This document shows, piece by piece, positions 1 through 9,351 of a stretch of DNA of 64,000 nucleotides (its first letter is position 1; each line of letters starts with the position of its first letter). The stretch comes from Pseudomonas tensinigenes (GTDB taxonomy: Bacteria; Pseudomonadota; Gammaproteobacteria; Pseudomonadales; Pseudomonadaceae). Where the stretch lies: assembly GCF_014268445.2 (NCBI RefSeq), contig NZ_CP077089.1, forward strand, positions 6,428,001-6,492,000. The letters run 5' to 3'. A program made the position numbers and the translations under genes. The notes beneath the pieces were generated by a model, which was given only the letters and a program-made list of their open reading frames with translations, ran no database searches and was not told where the DNA came from.

Positions 1-2
1 CC

Positions 3-1124
3 CCCGATTCTGTTGGTCTGGTGACGCCGCAAACCGCGCACTTCAGCGTTCCGCTGGCGCTGGCCTGTGGCCGCTCGCTGGCCGCCTATGACCTGATCTA
101 CGAAACCTACGGCACGCTGAACGCGCAGGCGAGCAACGCCGTGCTGATTTGCCACGCCTTGTCCGGCCATCATCACGCTGCCGGCTATCACAGCGTCGAC
201 GACCGCAAACCCGGTTGGTGGGACAGCTGCATCGGCCCGGGCAAACCGATCGACACCAACAAGTTCTTCGTGGTCAGCCTGAATAACCTCGGCGGCTGCA
301 ACGGCTCCACCGGCCCGAGCAGCATCAACCCGGAGACCGGCAAACCGTTCGGCGCCGACTTTCCGGTACTCACCGTGGAAGACTGGGTGCACAGCCAGGC
401 GCGTCTGGCCGACCTGCTCGGCATCGGCCAGTGGGCGGCGGTGATTGGCGGCAGCCTCGGCGGTATGCAGGCGTTGCAATGGACCATCACCTACCCTGAT
501 CGCGTGCGTCATTGCCTGGCCATCGCCTCGGCACCGAAGTTGTCGGCGCAGAACATCGCCTTCAACGAAGTCGCACGTCAGGCGATCCTCACGGATCCGG
601 AATTCCACGGCGGTTCGTTCCAGGAAGCGGGCGTGATCCCCAAGCGCGGCTTGATGCTGGCGCGGATGGTCGGGCACATCACCTACCTGTCCGACGATTC
701 CATGGGCGAGAAATTCGGCCGTGGCCTCAAGAGCGAGAAGCTCAACTACGACTTCCACAGCGTCGAGTTTCAGGTCGAAAGCTACCTGCGTTATCAGGGC
801 GAAGAGTTCTCCGGACGCTTCGACGCCAACACCTATCTGTTGATGACCAAGGCACTGGATTACTTCGATCCGGCGGCGAACTTCGACGATAACCTGGCGA
901 AAACCTTTGAGAACGCCACGGCCAAGTTCTGCGTGATGTCTTTCACCACTGACTGGCGCTTCTCCCCGGCCCGTTCGCGGGAACTGGTGGATGCGCTGAT
1001 GGCGGCGCGCAAAGACGTCAGCTATCTGGAAATCGATGCGCCGCAGGGCCACGACGCCTTCCTGATTCCGATCCCGCGCTACTTGCAGGCGTTCGGTAAT
1101 TACATGAACCGCATCACGCTGTGA
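3..1124 (+). CDS. metX: Homoserine O-succinyltransferase MetX (5' end outside window)
   Basis: Acylates homoserine to start methionine synthesis in the cytoplasm. The alpha/beta-hydrolase fold shows the nucleophile elbow [10 protein letters not shown] (Ser about 145 residues after the GTG at 21), the acid residue in TTDWRFSP and the catalytic His in QGHDAFLI near the C-terminus. The frame stays open to the window edge: codons before the GTG at 21 read PDSVGL, which fits the usual Pseudomonas MetX N-terminus, so that GTG is probably internal and the true start lies just upstream. Pseudomonas MetX enzymes generally use succinyl-CoA although the fold is that of the acetyltransferase family; the acyl donor is inferred. 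metW follows after 7 bases, the classic metXW pair. Confidence 0.95.
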   Translation, partial: PDSVGLVTPQTAHFSVPLALACGRSLAAYDLIYETYGTLNAQASNAVLICHALSGHHHAAGYHSVDDRKPGWWDSCIGPGKPIDTNKFFVVSLNNLGGCNGSTGPSSINPETGKPFGADFPVLTVEDWVHSQARLADLLGIGQWAAVIGGSLGGMQALQWTITYPDRVRHCLAIASAPKLSAQNIAFNEVARQAILTDPEFHGGSFQEAGVIPKRGLMLARMVGHITYLSDDSMGEKFGRGLKSEKLNYDFHSVEFQVESYLRYQGEEFSGRFDANTYLLMTKALDYFDPAANFDDNLAKTFENATAKFCVMSFTTDWRFSPARSRELVDALMAARKDVSYLEIDAPQGHDAFLIPIPRYLQAFGNYMNRITL

Positions 1125-1131
1125 GAAAGCC

Positions 1132-1752
1132 ATGAGAGCTGATCTGGAAATCATCCAGGAATGGATCCCCGCCGGCAGCCGCGTACTCGACCTCGGTTGT
1201 GGTGACGGCGAGCTGCTGACCTGGCTGCGCGACAACAAGAATGTCACCGGTTATGGCCTGGAAAACGACGCCGACAACATCGCCGAGTGCGTGGCCAAGG
1301 GCATCAACGTTATCGAGCAGGATCTGGACAAGGGGCTGGGCAACTTCGCCAGCAACAGTTTCGACGTCGTCGTCATGACCCAGGCCCTGCAAGCCGTGCA
1401 TTACCCGGACAAGATCCTCGACGAAATGCTCCGGGTCGGTCGTCAGTGCATCATCACCTTCCCGAATTTTGGTCACTGGCGCTGCCGCTGGTACCTGGCG
1501 AGCAAGGGCCGCATGCCTGTCTCCGAGTTCCTGCCGTACACCTGGTACAACACGCCGAACATTCACTTCTGCACCTTCGAAGACTTTGAAGAACTTTGCC
1601 GCGAACGTGATGCGAAGGTCATTGATCGGCTTGCCGTGGATCAACAGCACCGCCACGGGTGGGCCAGTAAGCTATGGCCTAATCTGTTAGGTGAGATCGG
1701 TATCTACCGCGTCAGCAGCCCGCAGCTTGCAGACCACAAAGTCGCGGTCTGA
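1132..1752 (+). CDS. metW: Methionine biosynthesis protein MetW
   Basis: A 206-residue Rossmann-fold protein with the SAM-methyltransferase signature VLDLGCGDGEL at about residues 18-28. MetW is encoded next to metX across Proteobacteria and is needed for full homoserine acyltransferase activity in organisms with a MetX-type enzyme; a methyl-transfer reaction of its own has not been clearly shown. The ATG lies 7 bases after the metX stop, so the two are co-transcribed and probably translationally coupled. Length is normal and no key motif is missing. Confidence 0.95.
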   Translation: MRADLEIIQEWIPAGSRVLDLGCGDGELLTWLRDNKNVTGYGLENDADNIAECVAKGINVIEQDLDKGLGNFASNSFDVVVMTQALQAVHYPDKILDEMLRVGRQCIITFPNFGHWRCRWYLASKGRMPVSEFLPYTWYNTPNIHFCTFEDFEELCRERDAKVIDRLAVDQQHRHGWASKLWPNLLGEIGIYRVSSPQLADHKVAV

Positions 1753-1778
1753 ATCCCGTCATTTCGAGGAGCACGATC

Positions 1779-2213
1779 ATGGGTCGTTTAGCGTTGTTGT
1801 TATTGACTGCCTGCCTGAGCGCCAGCGCTCTGGCGGCCGACGTCATCAAAGGTGAGCGCAAGGAAACCTTTGGCGACGTGACGGTGCACTACAACACCTT
1901 CAACTCGACGTTCCTGCAACCGGACATCGCCAAGGCCGCGGAGCTGATCCGCAGCAAGAATCAGGGCGTGATCAATGTCTCGGTGATCAAGGACGGCAAA
2001 CCGCTGGTCGCCAACGTCACCGGCACGGTCAAAGACCTGACCAGCCAGAGCGTGCCGCTGAATTTCCGCCAGATCACCGAACAGGGCGCGATCTACTACA
2101 TCGCCCAGTATCCGGTTGAGCAGCAGGAAACCCGCACCTTTGAAATCAAGGTGCAGAACGGCGACAAGATCCACACCATCAATTTCAACCAAGAACTCTT
2201 TCCCGGCGAATGA
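1779..2213 (+). CDS. DUF4426 periplasmic protein
   Basis: A 144-residue protein with an N-terminal signal peptide (hydrophobic [16 protein letters not shown], predicted cleavage after ALA near residue 19) and a beta-rich mature domain of the DUF4426 family. The family has no established role that I know of; export to the periplasm is the only property that can be read. A good ribosome binding site (GAGGAG) sits ahead of the ATG. The stop codon overlaps the start of rdgB (ATGATGA), so it belongs to the metXW-rdgB-hemW transcription unit, as is usual in Pseudomonas. Confidence 0.85.
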   Translation: MGRLALLLLTACLSASALAADVIKGERKETFGDVTVHYNTFNSTFLQPDIAKAAELIRSKNQGVINVSVIKDGKPLVANVTGTVKDLTSQSVPLNFRQITEQGAIYYIAQYPVEQQETRTFEIKVQNGDKIHTINFNQELFPGE

Positions 2214-2806
2214 TGAACATCAAGCAGCTCGTACTGGCCAGCCATAACGCCGGCAAACTCAAAGAACTCCAGGCCATGCTCGGCGAATCGGTGCAACTGC
2301 GCTCGATTGGCGAGTGGAGCAAGGTCGAGCCGGAAGAAACCGGCCTGTCGTTCGTCGAGAACGCCATTCTCAAGGCGCGCAATGCCGCGCGCATTTCCGG
2401 GCTGCCGGCGCTGGCCGACGATTCCGGTCTGGCGGTGGATTTCCTCGGCGGCGCGCCGGGCATCTATTCGGCGCGCTATGCCGACGGCAAGGGCGATGCG
2501 GCGAACAACGCCAAACTGCTCGACGCGCTGAAGGATGTGCCGGAAGCCGAGCGCGGCGCGCAGTTTGTTTGCGTGCTGGCGCTGGTACGTCACGCCGATG
2601 ATCCGTTGCCGATCCTCTGCGAAGGCTTGTGGCACGGGCGCATTCTGACGGCTGCCAGTGGCGAACACGGTTTCGGCTACGACCCGTTGTTCTGGGTGCC
2701 GGAGCGTGACGTCTCCAGTGCCGAACTGAGCCCGGCCGACAAGAACCAGATCAGCCACCGCGCCCGTGCAATGGATCTGCTGCGCCAGCGTCTGGGCTTG
2801 AAATGA
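2210..2806 (+). CDS. rdgB: Non-canonical purine NTP pyrophosphatase RdgB
   Basis: Hydrolyses dITP, ITP and XTP to the monophosphates, keeping deaminated purines out of DNA and RNA. Family motifs are [10 protein letters not shown] near the N-terminus (nucleotide grip), [19 protein letters not shown] (metal and base recognition) and GFGYDPLFW. At 198 residues the length is that of the E. coli enzyme. Two ATGs in tandem (2210 and 2213) could start it; either overlaps the previous stop. The stop overlaps the hemW ATG, giving tight translational coupling. Confidence 0.96.
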   Translation: MMNIKQLVLASHNAGKLKELQAMLGESVQLRSIGEWSKVEPEETGLSFVENAILKARNAARISGLPALADDSGLAVDFLGGAPGIYSARYADGKGDAANNAKLLDALKDVPEAERGAQFVCVLALVRHADDPLPILCEGLWHGRILTAASGEHGFGYDPLFWVPERDVSSAELSPADKNQISHRARAMDLLRQRLGLK

Positions 2807-4008
2807 CCCGTGACTCTTCCGCGTCGTCGCTGATTGTCGGCGGCGCCGCCTCTTCGCCTCGGGCGCCGCTGCCAACGCTGCCGCCCCTGGCGTTGTACAT
2901 CCACATCCCGTGGTGTGTGCGCAAATGCCCGTATTGCGACTTCAACTCGCACACTGCCAGCCCGGTGTTGCCGGAGCAGGAATACGTCGACGCCTTGCTG
3001 GCCGATCTCGATCAGGATCTGCACGCGGTTTACGGCCGCGAAATCAGCTCGATCTTCTTTGGTGGCGGCACGCCAAGCCTGTTCAGCGCCGAAGCGCTTG
3101 GGCGTTTGCTTGAGGGCGTCGAGCAGCGCATCCCGTTTGCCCACGACATCGAAATCACTCTGGAAGCCAACCCCGGGACCTTCGAGCAGGAGAAGTTCGT
3201 CGCGTATCGCAAGCTGGGGATCAATCGCCTGTCGATCGGCATCCAGAGCTTCCAGCAGGAAAAGCTCAAAGCGCTGGGCCGCATTCATAACGGTGACGAA
3301 GCAGTGCGCGCGGCGGGGATGGCGCGGCAGGCCGGGTTCGATAACTTCAACCTCGACTTGATGCACGGCTTGCCCGATCAGTCGCTGGACGATGCCTTGA
3401 GCGATCTTCGCCAGGCCATCGAACTGAATCCGACGCACATTTCCTGGTATCAGCTGACACTGGAACCGAACACCGTGTTTTGGAACCAACCGCCAGTGCT
3501 GCCGGAAGACGACACGCTGTGGGACATTCAAGAGGCCGGGCAAGCGCTGCTGGCGGAACACGGTTATGCGCAATACGAAGTCTCGGCTTATGCACAGACC
3601 GGACATCCTGCGCGGCATAACCTCAATTACTGGAGTTTCGGCGACTTCATCGGCATCGGCGCTGGCGCCCACGGCAAGCTGAGCCATCCGGACGGACGCA
3701 TCGTTCGTGCCTGGAAAACCCGTTTGCCGAAGGACTATCTCAACCCGGCAAAAAGCTTCCAGGCTGGCGAAAAAGCGCTGACCAATGACGAGATGCCGTT
3801 CGAGTTTCTGATGAACGCTTTGCGCCTGACCGCCGGGGTTGAATCGCGCCTGTATCCGGAGCGTACCGGGCTGTCGCTGGAAAGCCTCGCCGAAGGCCGG
3901 GCAGCAGCAGAACAAAGCGGTCTGTTGCAGGTCGAACCGTCACGTCTGGCGGCCACCGAGCGCGGACAGCTGTTCCTCAACGACTTGCTGCAACAATTTC
4001 TGACCTGA
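2803..4008 (+). CDS. hemW: Radical SAM heme chaperone HemW
   Basis: A radical SAM protein of 401 residues. The iron-sulfur motif [10 protein letters not shown] (CxxxCxxC) lies at about residues 38-46 and the SAM-binding GGGTPS follows near residue 87. HemW proteins were long called oxygen-independent coproporphyrinogen III oxidase, but the family binds heme and delivers it to client proteins such as respiratory enzymes. The family C-terminal winged-helix domain is present. The first 30 residues before [10 protein letters not shown] are Ser/Pro/Ala-rich and look disordered, common in Pseudomonas copies. The start overlaps rdgB by 4 bases. Confidence 0.93.
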   Translation: MTRDSSASSLIVGGAASSPRAPLPTLPPLALYIHIPWCVRKCPYCDFNSHTASPVLPEQEYVDALLADLDQDLHAVYGREISSIFFGGGTPSLFSAEALGRLLEGVEQRIPFAHDIEITLEANPGTFEQEKFVAYRKLGINRLSIGIQSFQQEKLKALGRIHNGDEAVRAAGMARQAGFDNFNLDLMHGLPDQSLDDALSDLRQAIELNPTHISWYQLTLEPNTVFWNQPPVLPEDDTLWDIQEAGQALLAEHGYAQYEVSAYAQTGHPARHNLNYWSFGDFIGIGAGAHGKLSHPDGRIVRAWKTRLPKDYLNPAKSFQAGEKALTNDEMPFEFLMNALRLTAGVESRLYPERTGLSLESLAEGRAAAEQSGLLQVEPSRLAATERGQLFLNDLLQQFLT

Positions 4009-4030
4009 CTTCAGTCCCAAGGGAAAACGC

Positions 4031-4354
4031 ATGGATTTGATACTCGACCTGCTCGCCACCGTCTCCCGCTGGAGCCGCAGCAACCTCTCGGAAATCGCCC
4101 TGGCGCTGGTGGGCTGCCTGCTGGTGCTGTTCGGCGCCGACTTCAAAGGCTGGGTCGAACAACGCCTGGGCAGCATCGCCGGCGCCCTGCGCGTGCCGCT
4201 GATGGCCCTACTGTGCGTGATCGGCAGCGGCGCCGCGCTGATCTACGCCACGCCGTGGGTGATCAAAGGGTTGAGCCAATTCAACAACTACAGTTTGGCG
4301 CCGGTGCTGTTGGTGGTGCTGGTGCTGATCGGCGTAGTCGCCGACCGCCGCTGA
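4031..4354 (+). CDS. DUF3392 small membrane protein
   Basis: A 107-residue protein with three clear hydrophobic segments, at about residues 20-38, 55-73 and 88-103, the last followed by a short basic tail ending ADRR. This matches DUF3392, a family of small inner-membrane proteins of unknown function usually found after hemW in Pseudomonas. The ATG has AAGGGAA upstream at a good distance, and the gene is the last of the rightward run before a palindromic repeat. No function is assigned. Confidence 0.8.
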   Translation: MDLILDLLATVSRWSRSNLSEIALALVGCLLVLFGADFKGWVEQRLGSIAGALRVPLMALLCVIGSGAALIYATPWVIKGLSQFNNYSLAPVLLVVLVLIGVVADRR

Positions 4355-4376
4355 CTTTCAGTACATACAAAACAAC

Positions 4377-4453
4377 TGTAGGAGCTGCGGCACGCTGCGA
4401 TCTTTTGATCTTGAGACCAAATCAAAAGATCGCAGCGTGCCGCAGCTCCTACA
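4377..4453. repeat. REPIN-like palindrome, GTAGGAGCTGC family (copy 1)
   Basis: Two perfectly complementary 33-base arms (4377-4409 and 4421-4453) with an 11-base loop. The arms begin TGTAGGAGCTGCGGCACGCT and run into a GATCTTTTGAT core. This is one of the two common Pseudomonas fluorescens REP-type families. A nearly identical copy lies on the other side of kptA at 5048-5122. Confidence 0.9.
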
Positions 4454-4482
4454 TGGGAATACGTCGAGAATCAGGGAAGTTC

Positions 4483-5028
4483 ATGAGTAAGAAACGGCTG
4501 GACGAAACAAGTAAGTTTCTCAGTTTCGTGTTGCGCCACGAGCCTCAGGCGATTGGGCTGACGCTGGATTCTGAAGGCTGGGCGAATATCGACGCACTGA
4601 TCAGCGGTGCTGCCGGTGACGGCCGAAACCTGGACCGCACACTGATTGAAAGCGTCGTCGCGAGCAGCGACAAAAAGCGCTTCTCGATCTCCGAAGACGG
4701 CCAGTCCATTCGCGCTGTTCAGGGGCATTCGACGAAAAGCGTAGCGCTTCAGCTTGAAGAAAAGCAGCCACCGGAAACGCTGTATCACGGCACGGCGACG
4801 CGCTTCATCGACTCGATCAACCAGCAAGGCCTGATCCCGGGATCGCGTCACCATGTGCATCTATCGGAAGAGTCCGCCACTGCCTCAGCCGTAGGGCAAC
4901 GCTACGGAACCGTGGTCATTCTGAAAGTCGCCGCGCAACAGATGCAGGAACAAGGTTTCAAGTTTTATCAGGCCGAGAATGGCGTCTGGCTGACAGAACA
5001 CGTGCCGGTCGACTTCATTTCCTCCTGA
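4483..5028 (+). CDS. kptA: RNA 2'-phosphotransferase KptA/Tpt1
   Basis: Family members transfer a 2'-phosphate from RNA to NAD, releasing ADP-ribose 1''-2'' cyclic phosphate and nicotinamide. In bacteria the natural substrate is not settled, since bacterial tRNA splicing does not leave 2'-phosphates. The 181-residue protein shows the N-terminal winged-helix motif LSFVLRHEP (about residues 11-19, with the catalytic Arg-His) and the ADP-ribosyl-transferase-like half with YHGT and HHVHLS. The start is the ATG at 4483, preceded by AGGGAAG; the frame is open much further upstream but that reads through the palindrome. The gene stands alone between two matching palindromes and looks like an accessory insertion. 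Confidence 0.92.
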   Translation: MSKKRLDETSKFLSFVLRHEPQAIGLTLDSEGWANIDALISGAAGDGRNLDRTLIESVVASSDKKRFSISEDGQSIRAVQGHSTKSVALQLEEKQPPETLYHGTATRFIDSINQQGLIPGSRHHVHLSEESATASAVGQRYGTVVILKVAAQQMQEQGFKFYQAENGVWLTEHVPVDFISS

Positions 5029-5047
5029 CCATCCCCCAAAAACAACT

Positions 5048-5122
5048 GTAGGAGCTGCGGCACGCTGCGATCTTTGATCTTGAAAAACAAGATCAAAGAT
5101 CGCAGCGTGCCGCAGCTCCTAC
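5048..5122. repeat. REPIN-like palindrome, GTAGGAGCTGC family (copy 2)
   Basis: Two complementary 35-base arms (5048-5082 and 5088-5122) separated by 5 bases. The arms share the core GTAGGAGCTGCGGCACGCTG with copy 1 at 4377-4453 and differ by one T in the central run. It sits 19 bases from the trmB stop codon and after the kptA stop, so it may also act in termination of these converging genes. Confidence 0.9.
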
Positions 5123-5141
5123 CTTGGGTATTGCGTGATGC

Positions 5142-5867
5142 TCAGGACTGCTTTTCGAACTTCAGGTCCCACACGCCATGGCCAAGACGTTCGCCGCGGC
5201 GTTCGAACTTGGTGATCGGGCGTTCGGCCGGGCGTGGGACGCACTTGCCGTCTTCGGCGAGGTTGCGATAGCCCGGGGCGACGTTCATCACTTCCAGCAT
5301 GTATTCGGCGTACGGCTCCCAGTCGGTGGCCATGTGCAGAATGCCGCCAACCTTCAACTTGCTGCGCACCAGTTCGGCGAACGAGGCCTGAACGATACGA
5401 CGCTTGTGGTGGCGGCTCTTGTGCCACGGATCCGGGAAAAACAGCATCAGGCGATCGAGGCTGTTGTCGGCGATGCAGCGATTGAGCACTTCGATCGCGT
5501 CGCAATCGTAGACCCGCAGGTTGGTCAAGCCCTGAGTCAGCACGCCATTGAGCAGCGCGCCGACACCCGGACGGTGCACTTCAACGCCGATGAAATCCTG
5601 CTCCGGCGCTGCCGCAGCCATTTCCAGCAGCGAGTGGCCCATGCCGAAACCGATCTCCAGCGACCGCGGCGCCGAACGGCCGAACACTTGATCGTAATCC
5701 ACCGGCGCATCGGCCAAAGGCAGCACGTACAGCGGCGCGCCCTGATCCAGACCGCGTTGCTGGCCTTCGGTCATGCGCCCGGCGCGCATCACAAAACTCT
5801 TGATGCGGCGGTGTTGGCGCTCGTCGCCTTCTTCCGTCTGGATAGGCGTGTCGTTCGATTCAGTCAT
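5142..5867 (-). CDS. trmB: tRNA (guanine-N7-)-methyltransferase TrmB
   Basis: Forms m7G46 in the variable loop of several tRNAs using SAM. The 241-residue protein has the SAM motif [10 protein letters not shown] (about residues 70-79), the acidic [12 protein letters not shown] strand, the [16 protein letters not shown] block characteristic of TrmB (about residues 150-165) and the C-terminal [18 protein letters not shown] take the ATG at 5867; a TTG three bases upstream would add one residue. It lies 9 bases after thiG in the same direction, giving a thiS-thiG-trmB unit as in other pseudomonads. Confidence 0.96.
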   Translation of the reverse strand: MTESNDTPIQTEEGDERQHRRIKSFVMRAGRMTEGQQRGLDQGAPLYVLPLADAPVDYDQVFGRSAPRSLEIGFGMGHSLLEMAAAAPEQDFIGVEVHRPGVGALLNGVLTQGLTNLRVYDCDAIEVLNRCIADNSLDRLMLFFPDPWHKSRHHKRRIVQASFAELVRSKLKVGGILHMATDWEPYAEYMLEVMNVAPGYRNLAEDGKCVPRPAERPITKFERRGERLGHGVWDLKFEKQS

Positions 5868-5876
5868 CAATGGCTC

Positions 5877-6671
5877 TTACTTGATCAGACCATCCAGCGG
5901 CGAAGAGGCGCTGGCATAGAGTTTTTTCGGCATACGGCCAGCGAGGTAGGCCAGACGGCCTGCAACGATGGCGTGTTTCATGGCTTCAGCCATCATCACC
6001 GGTTGCTGGGCGTGGGCGATGGCCGAGTTCATCAGCACCGCATCGCAACCCAGTTCCATGGCGATGGTCGCGTCGGAGGCAGTACCGACACCGGCATCGA
6101 CCAGCACAGGAATCTTGGCTTCTTCAAGGATGATCTGCAGGTTGTACGGGTTGCAGATCCCCAGACCGGAACCGATCAGACCGGCCAGCGGCATCACCGC
6201 GATGCAGCCGATTTCTGCCAGTTGGCGGGCGATGATCGGGTCATCGCTGGTGTAGACCATCACGTCGAAACCTTCCTTGACCAGCGTTTCCGCGGCCTTG
6301 AGGGTTTCGATGACATTAGGGAACAGGGTCTTCTGATCAGCCAGTACTTCCAGCTTCACCAGATTGTGGCCATCGAGCAGCTCACGGGCCAGGCGGCAGG
6401 TGCGCACGGCTTCGATGGCGTCGTAGCAACCAGCGGTGTTCGGCAGGAAGGTGTAGCGCTCCGGCGACAGCACGTCGAGCAGGTTCGGCTCGCCTTCGAT
6501 CTGACCCAGGTTGGTGCGGCGCACGGCGAAGGTGACGATCTCGGCACCCGAGGCTTCGATGGCCTGACGGGTTTCTTCCATGTCACGGTACTTGCCGGTA
6601 CCGACCAGCAAACGCGACTGGTAAGTACGACCGGCCAGCACAAAAGGCTTGTCGCTACGAACGATGCTCAT
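5877..6671 (-). CDS. thiG: Thiazole synthase ThiG
   Basis: Builds the thiazole phosphate ring of thiamine from 1-deoxy-D-xylulose 5-phosphate, dehydroglycine and the thiocarboxylate of ThiS. The 264-residue TIM barrel shows the N-terminal [10 protein letters not shown], the Schiff-base lysine region NLVKLEVL, and phosphate-binding segments GSGLGICNP and [17 protein letters not shown] precedes the ATG. thiS is 60 bases upstream and trmB directly downstream. No TPP riboswitch is visible upstream of thiS, so this unit is probably not under direct thiamine control here. Confidence 0.96.
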   Translation of the reverse strand: MSIVRSDKPFVLAGRTYQSRLLVGTGKYRDMEETRQAIEASGAEIVTFAVRRTNLGQIEGEPNLLDVLSPERYTFLPNTAGCYDAIEAVRTCRLARELLDGHNLVKLEVLADQKTLFPNVIETLKAAETLVKEGFDVMVYTSDDPIIARQLAEIGCIAVMPLAGLIGSGLGICNPYNLQIILEEAKIPVLVDAGVGTASDATIAMELGCDAVLMNSAIAHAQQPVMMAEAMKHAIVAGRLAYLAGRMPKKLYASASSPLDGLIK

Positions 6672-6731
6672 GGGGAATCCTCTTTAGGAGTGAGGGTCTT
6701 GCAGAATTCTGTGCCCTCGCGGGCCGGGCGA

Positions 6732-6932
6732 TCAGCCGCCGCCGATGGCGTGCACCACTTCAACGTTGTCACCATCGTTGAGCGTGGTGTCGGCATGCTG
6801 ACTGCGCGGGACGATATCCAGATTGAGTTCGACTGCCACCCGGCGTCCAGTCAGTTCCAGACGGGTGATCAGGGCCGCAACGGTCTCGCCGTCGGGCAGT
6901 TCAAGGGATTCACCGTTCAACTGAATGCGCAT
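6732..6932 (-). CDS. thiS: Sulfur carrier protein ThiS
   Basis: A 66-residue ubiquitin-fold protein ending in GGG, where the terminal glycine is adenylated and converted to a thiocarboxylate that donates sulfur to ThiG. The start chosen is the ATG giving [15 protein letters not shown], which matches the family N-terminus; the open frame extends 16 codons further upstream with two more ATGs, but that would exceed the normal 65-67 residue length. Located directly upstream of thiG in the same direction. Confidence 0.93.
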   Translation of the reverse strand: MRIQLNGESLELPDGETVAALITRLELTGRRVAVELNLDIVPRSQHADTTLNDGDNVEVVHAIGGG

Positions 6933-7003
6933 GCGTAACGCCGCCATCATTTTTAGGGGCTGGCATTCTAGCCCGATCATGACCTAAAGGTCAGCACCAA
7001 GCG

Positions 7004-7384
7004 TCAAGCGGTTGGTTGCAAGCGCCAAGCGGCGAGCCCCAGGCACAGCCAGCCGACCAGAAATGCCAGGCCACCGAATGGGGTGATGATGCCGAGCTTG
7101 CTGATGCCGGTGGTGGTCAGCACGTACAGGCTGCCGGAGAACAGCAGGATGCCAATGGTGAACGACACGCCGGCCCAAGTGACCAGTCGGCCCTGAATCT
7201 GCGTGGCCAACAGCGCCACACCGAACAGCGCCAAGGTATGCACCAGTTGATAGGTCACGCCGGTGTGGAAGATCGCAAGATACTCGGGCGTCAGGCGGTT
7301 TTTCAGGCCATGGGCGGCGAAGGCACCCAAGGCGACCCCGGTGAAACCGAAAAAAGCGGCCAGCATCAAAAAGCCACGCAGCAT
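7004..7384 (-). CDS. DUF423 membrane protein (YgdD-like)
   Basis: A 126-residue integral membrane protein with four hydrophobic helices and the DUF423 N-terminal signature ALGAFAAHGLKNRL (about residues 18-31) followed by FHTGVTYQLVHTLAL. E. coli YgdD belongs to this family; its role is not established. It is transcribed leftward, divergently from mtgA, with 74 bases between the two start codons, and precedes thiS on the same strand by 71 bases. Confidence 0.85.
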   Translation of the reverse strand: MLRGFLMLAAFFGFTGVALGAFAAHGLKNRLTPEYLAIFHTGVTYQLVHTLALFGVALLATQIQGRLVTWAGVSFTIGILLFSGSLYVLTTTGISKLGIITPFGGLAFLVGWLCLGLAAWRLQPTA

Positions 7385-7419
7385 TGGGAACTCCAGTCAG
7401 ACGCGATCGGCAGGGTCTG

Positions 7420-7425
7420 TATAAT
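7420..7425 (+). promoter_or_regulatory. Candidate sigma70 -10 box for mtgA
   Basis: A perfect TATAAT lies 33 bases before the mtgA ATG. No convincing -35 hexamer is found 16-18 bases upstream, so the promoter call rests on the -10 element and position alone. Confidence 0.45.
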
Positions 7426-7458
7426 GGCCCGCTCCACCGGTTCGGCCAAGCCATCTCT

Positions 7459-8181
7459 ATGCTGCGTACTATTTTCCGTCGTCTCACGAAGGCCCTGCTC
7501 TGGTTCGCCGGTGGCAGCGTTTTGCTGGTGCTGGTGTTTCGCTTCGTGCCGCCGCCGGGAACGGCGTTGATGGTCGAGCGCAAGATCGAATCCTGGGTCG
7601 ATGGCGAGCCGATTGACCTGCAGCGCACGTGGAAACCGTGGGACGAGATCTCCGATGATCTCAAAGTGGCGGTCATGGCCGGCGAGGATCAGAAATTTCC
7701 CGAGCATTGGGGTTTTGATTTCAGCGCAATCCAGGCTGCACTGGCGCATAACGAGCTCGGCGGCTCGATTCGCGGGGCCAGCACCTTGAGCCAGCAAGTG
7801 TCGAAAAACCTGTTTCTGTGGGCCGGACGTAGCTATCTGCGTAAAGGCCTGGAGGCATGGTTTACCGCGCTGATCGAAGTGCTCTGGCCCAAGCAGCGGA
7901 TTCTTGAGGTGTATCTGAACAGCGTCGAGTGGGATGACGGGGTGTTTGGCGCCGAAGCTGCGGCCCGCCATCACTTTGGCGTGAGCGCGAAATCCTTGTC
8001 ACGGCAGCAGGCGAGTTATCTGGCGGCTGTTTTACCCAATCCGCGTGTCTGGAGTGCCAGCCATCCGACGGCTTATGTGTCGCGCCGGGCCGGGTGGATT
8101 CGGCAGCAGATGAGTCAGTTGGGTGGGGATAGCTATTTGCTTGGCCTCAACGATTCGCGGCGGGCACCGTGGTCTCGATAA
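7459..8181 (+). CDS. mtgA: Monofunctional peptidoglycan transglycosylase MtgA
   Basis: Polymerises lipid II into glycan strands at the periplasmic face of the inner membrane. The 240-residue protein has one N-terminal membrane anchor (about residues 11-30) and a GT51 domain with GEDQKFPEHWGFD, carrying the catalytic glutamate, and GASTLSQQVSKNLFLW; the third block EVYLNSVEWDDGVFGAEAAA is also intact. No transpeptidase domain follows, which separates it from class A PBPs. I start at the ATG at 7459 rather than the longer frame from 7384, because the anchor then begins 10 residues in and the -10 box lies upstream. Confidence 0.95.
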   Translation: MLRTIFRRLTKALLWFAGGSVLLVLVFRFVPPPGTALMVERKIESWVDGEPIDLQRTWKPWDEISDDLKVAVMAGEDQKFPEHWGFDFSAIQAALAHNELGGSIRGASTLSQQVSKNLFLWAGRSYLRKGLEAWFTALIEVLWPKQRILEVYLNSVEWDDGVFGAEAAARHHFGVSAKSLSRQQASYLAAVLPNPRVWSASHPTAYVSRRAGWIRQQMSQLGGDSYLLGLNDSRRAPWSR

Positions 8182-8212
8182 CCAGTCACGAATCTTCCAA
8201 ACCCTGAAGACC

Positions 8213-8309
8213 CCCTGTGGGAGCGAGCCTGCTCGCGAATACGGTGTGTCAGTCAACATCAGTGTTGAATGAACATCCGCTTTCGCGAGCAGGCTCGCTC
8301 CCACAGGGG
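8213..8309. repeat. REPIN, GTGGGAGCGAGCCTGCTCGC family
   Basis: Inverted pair of the CTGTGGGAGCGAGCCTGCTC core, at 8215-8239 and 8281-8309, separated by about 40 bases of unrelated sequence. Each core itself contains the GAGC-CTGCTC partial palindrome typical of Pseudomonas REPs. It lies between converging mtgA and rpoH. Confidence 0.9.
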
Positions 8310-8329
8310 CCAGTATGTCCGCACAAATG

Positions 8330-8363
8330 AAAACGCCCCGATCATCGCTGATCGGGGCGTTTT
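8330..8363. terminator. Bidirectional Rho-independent terminator between mtgA and rpoH
   Basis: Perfect 15-bp stem (8330-8344 with 8349-8363), tetraloop TCGC, with the GC block CGCCCCGATCA flanked by A-runs on one side and T-runs on the other. It can terminate both the rightward mtgA transcript and the leftward rpoH transcript, whose stop is at 8382. Confidence 0.93.
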
Positions 8364-8381
8364 TTATTGCCTGCTCGCCGG

Positions 8382-9236
8382 TTATGCGGCAATCGACAAC
8401 TTGAGCTTGTTCATCGCGCTCTTCTCGAGCTGACGGATCCGCTCGGCCGACACGTTGTACTTCTGCGCCAGGTCGTGCAGCGTGGCTTTCTCTTCTGCCA
8501 GCCAGCGCTGGTAGAGGATGTCGCGGCTGCGTTCGTCCAGCACTTCCAGCGCTTCGTGCAGGTTGTGGTTGGAGTTGTCGCTCCAGTCGGCATCTTCCAG
8601 TTGACGCGCCGGATCGTACCGGTGGTCTTCCAGATAGTTGGCCGGCGACTGGAAAGCACTGTCGTCGTCCGCTTCCGCGGCCGGGTCGAAGGCCATGTCA
8701 TGGCCGGTCAGGCGACTTTCCATCTCGCGCACTTCCCGCGGTTCAACGCCGAGGCTTTCCGCCACACGGTGGACTTCCTCGTTGTTCAGCCACGCCAGAC
8801 GTTTCTTCTGGCTGCGCAGGTTGAAGAACAGCTTGCGCTGGGCCTTGGTGGTCGCGACTTTCACAATGCGCCAGTTGCGCAGGATGAACTCGTGAATTTC
8901 CGCCTTGATCCAGTGCACGGCGAACGACACCAGACGCACACCCATTTCCGGGTTGAAGCGCTTCACGGCCTTCATCAGGCCGACGTTACCTTCCTGGATC
9001 AGGTCAGCCTGAGCCAGACCGTAGCCGGAATAGCTACGGGCGATATGTACAACAAAACGCAGGTGGGCGAGCACCATCTGCCGAGCCGCCCCCAAATCCT
9101 GCTCATAGTAGAGACTCTCGGCCAGTTCACGCTCCTGCTCCGGCGTCAGCAATGGAATGCTGTTGACGGTGTGCACGTAGGCTTCCAGGTTCGCACCCGG
9201 AACCAACGCATACGCAGGTTGCAAAGAATTGGTCAT
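8382..9236 (-). CDS. rpoH: RNA polymerase heat-shock sigma factor RpoH (sigma 32)
   Basis: Directs transcription of chaperone and protease genes. At 284 residues it shows the region 2 core-binding block [17 protein letters not shown], the -10 recognition stretch [12 protein letters not shown] and the RpoH box QRKLFFNLR, and a C-terminal region 4 helix-turn-helix ([20 protein letters not shown]) for -35 recognition. The ATG at 9236 follows a strong GGGAGG site. It lies 115 bases after ftsX, the order ftsYEX-rpoH found in most gammaproteobacteria. The leader contains a small GTGCC-TCTC-GGCAC stem (9264-9277), but I could not trace a convincing thermosensor pairing with the ribosome binding site. 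Confidence 0.97.
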   Translation of the reverse strand: MTNSLQPAYALVPGANLEAYVHTVNSIPLLTPEQERELAESLYYEQDLGAARQMVLAHLRFVVHIARSYSGYGLAQADLIQEGNVGLMKAVKRFNPEMGVRLVSFAVHWIKAEIHEFILRNWRIVKVATTKAQRKLFFNLRSQKKRLAWLNNEEVHRVAESLGVEPREVREMESRLTGHDMAFDPAAEADDDSAFQSPANYLEDHRYDPARQLEDADWSDNSNHNLHEALEVLDERSRDILYQRWLAEEKATLHDLAQKYNVSAERIRQLEKSAMNKLKLSIAA

Positions 9237-9351
9237 ACGAAAAAACCTCCCACTTACATACTCGTGCCTCTCGGCACTGCGAAAAATTGACCGGGAATTC
9301 AAGTGCAAGTTCCCAAAAAAACCGCGAGGTCAATCACGCGCAAAAAAGATT

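Noticed and set aside
21..23. GTG as start codon of metX
   Set aside because: The frame is open before it and reads PDSVGL, which fits the normal MetX N-terminus; the gene is cut by the window edge.
5178..6938. 586-codon open frame on the plus strand
   Set aside because: It runs antisense over trmB, thiG and thiS, all of which have clear family motifs. Composition (His/Gln/Arg-rich) is typical of an antisense shadow of high-GC genes.
9237..9310. RNA thermometer in the rpoH leader
   Set aside because: A small GTGCC/GGCAC stem exists, but I could not draw a convincing helix that covers the GGGAGG site. Structure prediction would be needed.
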